Below, piece by piece: positions 41,533-46,865 of a DNA stretch of 46,865 nt. The translations under genes and the position numbers were made by a program. The notes below the pieces were generated by a model. The model was given only the letters and a program-made list of their open reading frames with translations. It was not told the DNA's origin and did not search any database. The DNA comes from DASZCR01 sp035942915 (GTDB taxonomy: Bacteria > Acidobacteriota > Blastocatellia > Pyrinomonadales > Pyrinomonadaceae): positions 1 to 46,865 of the forward strand of contig DASZCR010000183.1 in assembly GCA_035942915.1 (NCBI GenBank), written 5' to 3'. Numbering within the stretch: the first letter of the stretch is position 1; the number at the start of each line of letters is the position of its first letter.

Positions 41533-43935
41533 ATGTCGAAGTTGAAGAAGAAGAAGGACACGAAGGCGACGCGCGCCGCCGGTCAGCCAAAAAAATCTGC
41601 GGCGCAGACAGGCCGGACGACGAAAACTCGCGGCAAGAGTGAGACGCGCGCCAAGAGGTTGACGGCGACGGATGCGCCGCCGCCGACGGAGATTGAAAAG
41701 CCGCCGCAGGAAGGTCTCATCGCCGGACAAATCAAGCCCGTCTCGACGTTTGCCATCGGCCCACGTAAAGACCAACTTGAGAAGTCTCTCAGCCCGCGTC
41801 TGTCGAATCACAAAGCGCGCAGCGGTTGGTTTCAAAACCGCGCGTCGTGGCCGGTGCGCGAAGCGCCGACGCGCGTGCTCGTGCGCGAGCGCGATTGGTC
41901 GCGCAAAACCCTCCCCGAAGCGCCGGGCACGGCGCAGTGGGAGAGCATCGGCCCGACCAATATCGGCGGACGCATCACCTCACTCGTCTGTCATCCGAAA
42001 TACCCGGAGCGCGTCTGGGCGGGCGCGGCCGGCGGCGGAGTCTGGTACAGCCCCGACGCCGGACAGTCATGGCAACCGCAGTGGCACACTCAGGACATCC
42101 TCAACGTCGGCTCACTCGCCATCGACCCCGAAGACCCGCGCATCATCTATTGCGGCACGGGCGAAGCGAACCTCTCGGCCGATTCCTATCCGGGCGTCGG
42201 CATCTATCGCACCATCGACGGCGGCCAGACGTGGTATCTCCGCGCCTCGGCCGAGAAGACACGCATCCCGCAGCGCATCGGCGTTATCGCCATCGACCCG
42301 TTCAACCCGAAGCACATCAGGATTGGCGGCGTCGGCTACGCCGAGATAGGAGGCGGCGCGGATGATGTCGGCGGCATGTATTTCTCGCTCGATGCAGGCA
42401 TCACGTGGACGCGCGAACGCTTCATCTCGGAGAAAAACTATTGGTGCCATTCCATCGTCTTCCATCCGACGAAGAAGGGCGTCATCTACGCCACGTTCAC
42501 CGCGCAGGGCGCGCGTAACGGCATCTACCAGACGACGAACGGCGGGCGGACGTGGAAGCAACTGCTCAAAGGTCTGCCCGCTTCCGAGCGCATCGGGCGC
42601 ACGTCGCTCGCCATCAGCCCTTCCAATCCAAACGTGCTCTACGCCTTCGCCGCAGACGAAGCGAGAGCTTCGGCCGACCAACTGCTCGGCGTCTTTCGCA
42701 CGACCAACGGAGGCGCTGCGTGGAGGGATGTCGCCGGGGCGCATTTTGCGAGAGAGCGACAGATATCCTACAACAACACTATCGTCGTCCACCCGGAGAA
42801 CCCGAACCACGTCATCTGCGGCGGCGTCAACCTGCATCTTTCAACCGACGGCGGCAAGACGTGGGAGAAGGCGACGAAGTGGAACACGGAGCGCGGCGCA
42901 GCCAACTACGCGCACGCAGACCACCACTATCTCCTGATGCCTCCGGCCTCCGGTCGCCTCTACGACGCCAACGACGGCGGACTCGACATCAGCGAGGACG
43001 GCGGGCGCAACTGGATAAACCGCAGCAACGGTCTCGCCATCACGATGTATTACGACCTCGACGTGGCGCAAAGCGACGAGCGGGTCTTCGGCGGCGGCGC
43101 GCAGGACAACGGCACGCTGATTACCACTTCGGGCAGCAGTAACGACCATTACGAACTGCTCGGCGGCGATGGCGGCTGGATTGTCATCGACCCGCAGGAC
43201 GCCGGTCACCTCTTCGCCTCGCACCAGAACATGGGCATCTATCGCTTTCGCGCCGGAGAGTTCTTTCCCGTCTCGCCTCCGGTCGATGAGGACGAACGCA
43301 ATTTCGTCTGGATGTGTTATATCGCGATGGACCCGACGAACGCGCGCACCCTCTTCACAGGTTCGTATCGCGTCTGGCGGACGCGCGACGACGGCGATAA
43401 CTGGGCGGCCGTCTCGCCCGCGCTCGACACGAGTCCCATCTCGGCCATCGAGATTGCGCGCGCCGACGCGCGGCGCATCTACGTCGGCACGCTCAACGGC
43501 AAGTTCTTTCGGAGTCTGGACGGCGGCGAAACGTGGAGTTCGAATCTGGCGAGCACGACCCTGCCGGGCTACAGCATCACGCGTCTGGCGACGCATCCGA
43601 AGAACGCGGCGACCGTCTTTGCGACGGTCGCCAACTTCGGCCACTCGCATCTCTATCGCTCGCGCGACGGCGGGACGAATTGGGAGGACATCGACAAAGG
43701 ACGTTTGCCGGACGTGCCGCATCATTCGATGGTGATTCCGCCCGATGCTCCTGAGACCATCTACGTCTGTAACGACATCGGGGTTTTCGTCTCACACGAC
43801 GCGGGCGAGAACTGGATGAGCCTGACGCGAAATCTGCCGTCAGTGATGGTGGTGGATTTGGCTTACCAGCAGGCGGAAGGCACGCTCAGCGCGGCTACTT
43901 ACGGTCGCAGCTTATGGCGACTCCGTCTCAAGTGA
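41533..43935 (+). CDS. BNR/Asp-box beta-propeller protein
   Basis: The 800-residue protein has a Lys-rich N-terminal tail (SKLKKKKDTKATRAAG) and no signal peptide. From about residue 130 onward there are about 11 Asp-box motifs of the S/T-x-D-x-G-x-x-W type, such as SPDAGQSW, TIDGGQTW, TTNGGRTW, STDGGKTW, SEDGGRNW, SLDGGETW and SHDAGENW. This is the sortilin/BNR propeller fold, used for glycosidases, photosystem assembly and peptide binding. Sialidase catalytic residues are not evident, so binding is more likely than hydrolysis. It is the last gene of the island and may recognise substrates or act as a scaffold for the proteases. Confidence 0.85.
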   Translation: MSKLKKKKDTKATRAAGQPKKSAAQTGRTTKTRGKSETRAKRLTATDAPPPTEIEKPPQEGLIAGQIKPVSTFAIGPRKDQLEKSLSPRLSNHKARSGWFQNRASWPVREAPTRVLVRERDWSRKTLPEAPGTAQWESIGPTNIGGRITSLVCHPKYPERVWAGAAGGGVWYSPDAGQSWQPQWHTQDILNVGSLAIDPEDPRIIYCGTGEANLSADSYPGVGIYRTIDGGQTWYLRASAEKTRIPQRIGVIAIDPFNPKHIRIGGVGYAEIGGGADDVGGMYFSLDAGITWTRERFISEKNYWCHSIVFHPTKKGVIYATFTAQGARNGIYQTTNGGRTWKQLLKGLPASERIGRTSLAISPSNPNVLYAFAADEARASADQLLGVFRTTNGGAAWRDVAGAHFARERQISYNNTIVVHPENPNHVICGGVNLHLSTDGGKTWEKATKWNTERGAANYAHADHHYLLMPPASGRLYDANDGGLDISEDGGRNWINRSNGLAITMYYDLDVAQSDERVFGGGAQDNGTLITTSGSSNDHYELLGGDGGWIVIDPQDAGHLFASHQNMGIYRFRAGEFFPVSPPVDEDERNFVWMCYIAMDPTNARTLFTGSYRVWRTRDDGDNWAAVSPALDTSPISAIEIARADARRIYVGTLNGKFFRSLDGGETWSSNLASTTLPGYSITRLATHPKNAATVFATVANFGHSHLYRSRDGGTNWEDIDKGRLPDVPHHSMVIPPDAPETIYVCNDIGVFVSHDAGENWMSLTRNLPSVMVVDLAYQQAEGTLSAATYGRSLWRLRLK

Positions 43936-43962
43936 GTGGCGAGCGGCACGTTCGCAGAGCGC

Positions 43963-44175
43963 TTACGCGCCGCCCGTGCGCCGACGATACCACTCGCTGC
44001 GACCACGCAAATTATCATCGCTCTCACCAATCTTCTTCGTGACCGGGCGAATCATCGTCGCCGGACGGTTGCGCGGATTCGGGTCGGCGCGCTCCTCCTC
44101 CGCATCGCTGTCGGCGCAGGACGGCTCAGGCGTCGTTTGACGGGCATCCGCGTCTTTGTTCTTTTGCTTGGTCAT
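43963..44175 (-). CDS. Possible small charged protein, unknown
   Basis: A 70-codon frame, hydrophilic and charged throughout (TKQKNKDADARQTTPEPS), has ATG at 44175 with GGGAGA about 10 bases upstream. It lies on the opposite strand between two plus-strand units. No family is recognised. It could be a real small protein or a chance frame. Confidence 0.4.
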   Translation of the reverse strand: MTKQKNKDADARQTTPEPSCADSDAEEERADPNPRNRPATMIRPVTKKIGESDDNLRGRSEWYRRRTGGA

Positions 44176-44361
44176 CAATACTCATCTCCCAGCGAAGCCA
44201 GATTGCACGCGCTTTTTCCTCTCGTTGCGAGAGCACAATGATACTACATGGTCGAAGACAAAGGGACAATGCGCCATCAACGCCCCGCGTCGTGTTGAGC
44301 CTGATGACGCTTTACAGTAGGATGAAGATTCCTTTCAAATACCGTCATCGTCGGGGAAGTA

Positions 44362-44994
44362 ATGATTCGCACGACTGTCGCCATCGGTGGTTTCACGTCT
44401 GAGGTCGGGAAGACCACGTTGGTCTGCGACCTGCTGCGCCGCCTGCCGGGTTGGGAAGCGATTAAGATGACGCGCGGGCACTACCGCTCGTGCGGCAAAG
44501 ACCCGCACGCCTGCTGCGTCAGCCATCTCCTCAGCGACGAGCCTCTGATTCGTTCGGGTCGTGCAGAGACTTACGCGCCCGGCAAGGACACGGGGCGATA
44601 CTGGGACGCAGGAGCTTCGAATGTGCACTGGGCTATCGTGACGGACGAACAGGTCGGCGAAGGCATCAGGCGCGCTCTGGCGCGCGTCGAAGCGGTAGGC
44701 GTGTTGATTGAGGGGAACAGCCTGCTGGATTTCGTCGAAGTGGATTTCGCCGTCATGGTTGCGCGCTCGACGGGCGGGAAGGTCAAGCCGTCCGCGCGCC
44801 GCGCTCTGTCGAAGAGCGCGGCGCTCTATCTCTCCGATGAGGACGACCAAAGCGGCGACGGCGGCGCGGCGCGTGCGCGCTTCGAGTCGTGGCGCACACA
44901 GCCGCCCTATCGAGAACTGCTCGGAGAGTTGCCCGTCTACACGCCGGCCGAACTTCCGCAACTCGTCGCGCGCCTGCGTTCGCTTCGCGCGTGA
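44362..44994 (+). CDS. MobB-like P-loop GTP-binding protein
   Basis: The 210-residue protein has an N-terminal P-loop (GGFTSEVGKTTL), a segment resembling the MobB switch area (MTRGHYRSCGKDPHACC, with several Cys and His residues) and a later LIEGNSLLDFVEVDFAVMV, the MobB-type guanine-nucleotide region. MobB proteins bind GTP and help to build the guanine-dinucleotide form of the molybdenum cofactor. The partner here is an FmdE protein. The start at 44362 follows GGGAAGTA. Close overlap with the next gene indicates coupled translation. Confidence 0.75.
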   Translation: MIRTTVAIGGFTSEVGKTTLVCDLLRRLPGWEAIKMTRGHYRSCGKDPHACCVSHLLSDEPLIRSGRAETYAPGKDTGRYWDAGASNVHWAIVTDEQVGEGIRRALARVEAVGVLIEGNSLLDFVEVDFAVMVARSTGGKVKPSARRALSKSAALYLSDEDDQSGDGGAARARFESWRTQPPYRELLGELPVYTPAELPQLVARLRSLRA

Positions 44995-45020
44995 AGGATG
45001 TTTTGAGCGACGGACAGAAT

Positions 45021-45605
45021 ATGCAAACGCTCGATGAACTGCTGGACGAATGTGGACGACTGCACGGCCACATGTGCGCGGGGCAACTGCTCGGCGCGCG
45101 GATGTCGCTCGTCGGCTGTCGCGCCGTAGGGATTGACGACCCGCGCGGAGCCGACAGGAAGAAGCTGGTCGTGTGGGTCGAGATTGACCGTTGCATGGCC
45201 GATGCCGTCAGTGCTTCGACCGGCGTCCGCCTCGGCAAGCGGAGTCTCAAGTATCTCGACTACGGCAAGGTGGCGGCCACTTTCCTCAACACGGAGACGG
45301 GCGAGGCCGTGCGCGTCGTCGCGCTCGAAGAGTCGCGGCGTCTGGCGGACGAGCGTCATCCGGAAATCGAGAGCAAGAAGGAGCGGCAGTTCGCCACCTA
45401 CCGCGAGGCGGCCGACGAGGAGTTGTTCAAGGTCGAGCGCGTCAGCGTGGCCTACGGCGAGATGGACGCGCCCGGTCGGCCGCGTTCGCGCGTCACCTGC
45501 GAGCGTTGCGGCGAGGGCGTCAACGACGGGCGCGAGGTGCGAACAGACGAAGGCGAGACGCTCTGTCGCCCGTGCGCGGCGGGCGGCTACTACCGGCGGC
45601 TGTAA
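45021..45605 (+). CDS. FmdE-family protein with C-terminal zinc ribbon
   Basis: The 194-residue protein has the FmdE N-terminal signature with the conserved His/Cys motif (LHGHMCAGQLLGARM), the central CMADAVSASTGVRLGKRSLK typical of this family and a C-terminal four-Cys zinc ribbon (CERCGEGV, then CRPC). FmdE proteins accompany molybdenum/tungsten formylmethanofuran or formate dehydrogenases and related enzymes; their precise role is uncertain. The gene could instead start at GTG 44991, overlapping the MobB-like stop as GTGA. I take the ATG at 45021 as conservative. No dehydrogenase gene is in the window. Confidence 0.82.
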   Translation: MQTLDELLDECGRLHGHMCAGQLLGARMSLVGCRAVGIDDPRGADRKKLVVWVEIDRCMADAVSASTGVRLGKRSLKYLDYGKVAATFLNTETGEAVRVVALEESRRLADERHPEIESKKERQFATYREAADEELFKVERVSVAYGEMDAPGRPRSRVTCERCGEGVNDGREVRTDEGETLCRPCAAGGYYRRL

Positions 45606-45636
45606 GTGGAGTCGCACTTTCGAGGAGCAGGCAAGG

Positions 45637-46865
45637 ATGGCTCACGACAGCAGTGCAGCGGCGACTGACGCGCCGGAGGCGAACGCCGCGACGCGCGTCT
45701 CAGGCGACTACAAAATCTGGCAGGTCATCGCCGCTTCGGCCGTCGGGACGATGATTGAGTGGTACGACTTCTACATCTTCGGCAGCCTCGCGCTCGTCAT
45801 CTCGCCCATCTTCTACCCGCCGGGCAACAACACCTTCGCCTACATCGCCTATCTGGCGACCTTCGCCGTCGGCTTCGTCGTACGCCCCTTCGGCGCGCTC
45901 TTCTTCGGAAGAATCGGCGACCTCGTCGGCCGCAAGTACGCCTTCCTCGTGACGCTGCTCATCATGGGAGGCGCGACGGCGCTCATCGGCTTTCTGCCGA
46001 CCTACGCGCAAATCGGCAGCGCCGCGCCCATCGCGCTGCTCGTCATCCGCGTGCTGCAAGGACTGGCGCTCGGCGGCGAGTACGGCGGCGCGGCCGTCTA
46101 CGTCGCCGAGCACGTGCCGGACGACCGGCGCGGCTTCTACACGAGCTTCATTCAGATTACGGCGACGCTCGGACTCTTTCTCTCGCTCGCCGTCATCCTC
46201 GCCGTGCAGAACACGATGAGTCCCGCGCGCTTCGCCGGGCAAGAGGGCGCGTTTGCCGGTTGGCGTATCCCTTTCATCATCTCGATTCTGCTCGTCGCCG
46301 TCTCGCTCTACATCCGTCTGAGGATGAAAGAGTCGCCCATCTTCCAGCACGTCAAGAGCGCGGGGATGACCTCTGCAAGCCCGCTCGTCGAAGCCTTTAC
46401 GAAGTGGGAGAACCTCAAGCGCGTGCTCATCTCGCTCTTCGGCGCGACGGCCGGGCAGGGCGTCGTCTGGTACACGGGGCAGTTCTACGCGCTCTTTTAT
46501 CTGCAATCCATCCTCAACGTGGATGCGACCTCTGCCAACTACATCATCGCGCTCGCGCTGCTGCTGGGGATGCCCTTCTTCGTCTTCTTCGGCTGGCTCT
46601 CAGACCGCTTGGGCCGCAAGTGGATAATCATGGCCGGATGCCTGCTCGCCGTCGTCACTTACATGCCGATTTATCAAGAGATGCAGCGGGCGGCCGGGTC
46701 GAACGTCGTGACGGCGACCTCGAAACGCGACCCCGTCACGGGAGCCATCAGTCTGACGCCGCAGACGCGCGACGCGGCCGGGCAGTTGCAGACCGCGCCG
46801 AAGGTCTTGCCCTACACCAATCTCGCAGACCTCGTCGGCAATGGCAGCGTGCGGCGACTGATACT
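45637..46865 (+). CDS. MFS transporter of the MHS (metabolite-H+ symporter) type, truncated by the window end
   Basis: An open frame starts at ATG 45637 (behind GAGGAG) and runs off the window with 409 complete codons. It has the MHS hallmarks: VGTMIEWYDFYIFGSLA in the first helix, RPFGALFFGRIGDLVGRK between helices 2 and 3, GLALGGEYGGAAVYVAE and the second signature WLSDRLGRKW. About ten membrane helices are visible. The polar stretch near the end (TSKRDPVTGAISLTPQTRD) is an insert between helices, longer than usual. MHS transporters import organic acids, betaines or similar with protons; the substrate cannot be told. Confidence 0.9.
   Translation, partial: MAHDSSAAATDAPEANAATRVSGDYKIWQVIAASAVGTMIEWYDFYIFGSLALVISPIFYPPGNNTFAYIAYLATFAVGFVVRPFGALFFGRIGDLVGRKYAFLVTLLIMGGATALIGFLPTYAQIGSAAPIALLVIRVLQGLALGGEYGGAAVYVAEHVPDDRRGFYTSFIQITATLGLFLSLAVILAVQNTMSPARFAGQEGAFAGWRIPFIISILLVAVSLYIRLRMKESPIFQHVKSAGMTSASPLVEAFTKWENLKRVLISLFGATAGQGVVWYTGQFYALFYLQSILNVDATSANYIIALALLLGMPFFVFFGWLSDRLGRKWIIMAGCLLAVVTYMPIYQEMQRAAGSNVVTATSKRDPVTGAISLTPQTRDAAGQLQTAPKVLPYTNLADLVGNGSVRRLI

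Noticed and set aside
42112..43725. Two minus-strand frames opposite the Asp-box propeller
   Set aside because: The plus-strand frame carries eleven regular Asp boxes. The opposite frames have no start signals or motifs.
45700..46506. Minus-strand frame at the right end
   Set aside because: It is Arg/Asp/Glu-rich low complexity opposite an evident MFS transporter that runs off the window.

Overview
The window looks like a chromosomal segment of a GC-rich, soil-type bacterium. Acidobacteriota (Blastocatellia-like) is the best guess. It rests on the sigma factor followed by a TPR-CHAT protein, the DUF4214 fusion, the RedB-kinase pair and the style of the hypothetical proteins; there is no rRNA or other marker to confirm it. 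No rRNA, tRNA or CRISPR array was seen.

Bases 1-5629 are a chromosomal integron. A tyrosine recombinase with the IntI-specific insert (4655-5629, +) is preceded by an attI-like leader (4384-4654) and, to its left, an array of nine attC sites. Cassette genes mostly read on the minus strand, away from intI, as expected. They encode a membrane-anchored protein, a small membrane protein, a two-gene TIR-TIR cassette (candidate NADase defence), another small membrane protein, an inverted DUF433/DUF5615 toxin-antitoxin cassette and a partial ORF at the window edge. Four cassettes have no ORF. Three of them (A 648-705, B 805-863, C 2259-2322) share one architecture: conserved CGCCT-C ... C-AGGCG ends around a stem whose sequence differs in every copy while pairing is kept, closed by a 23-26 nt loop. 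The fourth (D, 286-546) holds four nested long-range stems. All four carry the same attC subtype. This is the strongest candidate for something undescribed.

Bases 5630-6700 hold relics, including a frameshifted MuB/TniB-like ATPase and an orphan terminator. A copper theme follows: a galactose/glyoxal-oxidase-like copper radical oxidase fused to DUF4214 plus a SCO1-like copper chaperone (6821-9493), and further right two Tat-exported tyrosinases, the second frameshifted (18672-21591). Between them are a receiver protein, a RedB-like thioredoxin coupled to a membrane hybrid histidine kinase, a soluble PAS hybrid kinase and a DSD1-type PLP enzyme.

At 21869-23840, about 17 kb from the integron, a truncated and a degenerate attC bound a secreted ChaN/erythromycin-esterase-like gene and a small orphan gene. 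These look like cassettes stranded outside the array. A secreted helical-repeat protein (24125-26002), a small ORF and a very large coiled-coil protein with a permuted secretin end (27090-31076, -) come next.

Bases 31472-43935 form one co-directional island: an ECF-like sigma factor; a TPR-CHAT protease that overlaps it and appears to start at ATA; a His/Cys-rich protein; a subtilase; an M43 zinc metalloprotease; a small beta-type protein; an M28 aminopeptidase; and an 11-Asp-box BNR propeller. None of the five main effectors shows a signal peptide, so this may be an intracellular, sigma-controlled proteolytic programme. The window ends with a MobB-like P-loop protein, an FmdE-family protein and a truncated MHS-type MFS transporter (44362-46865).
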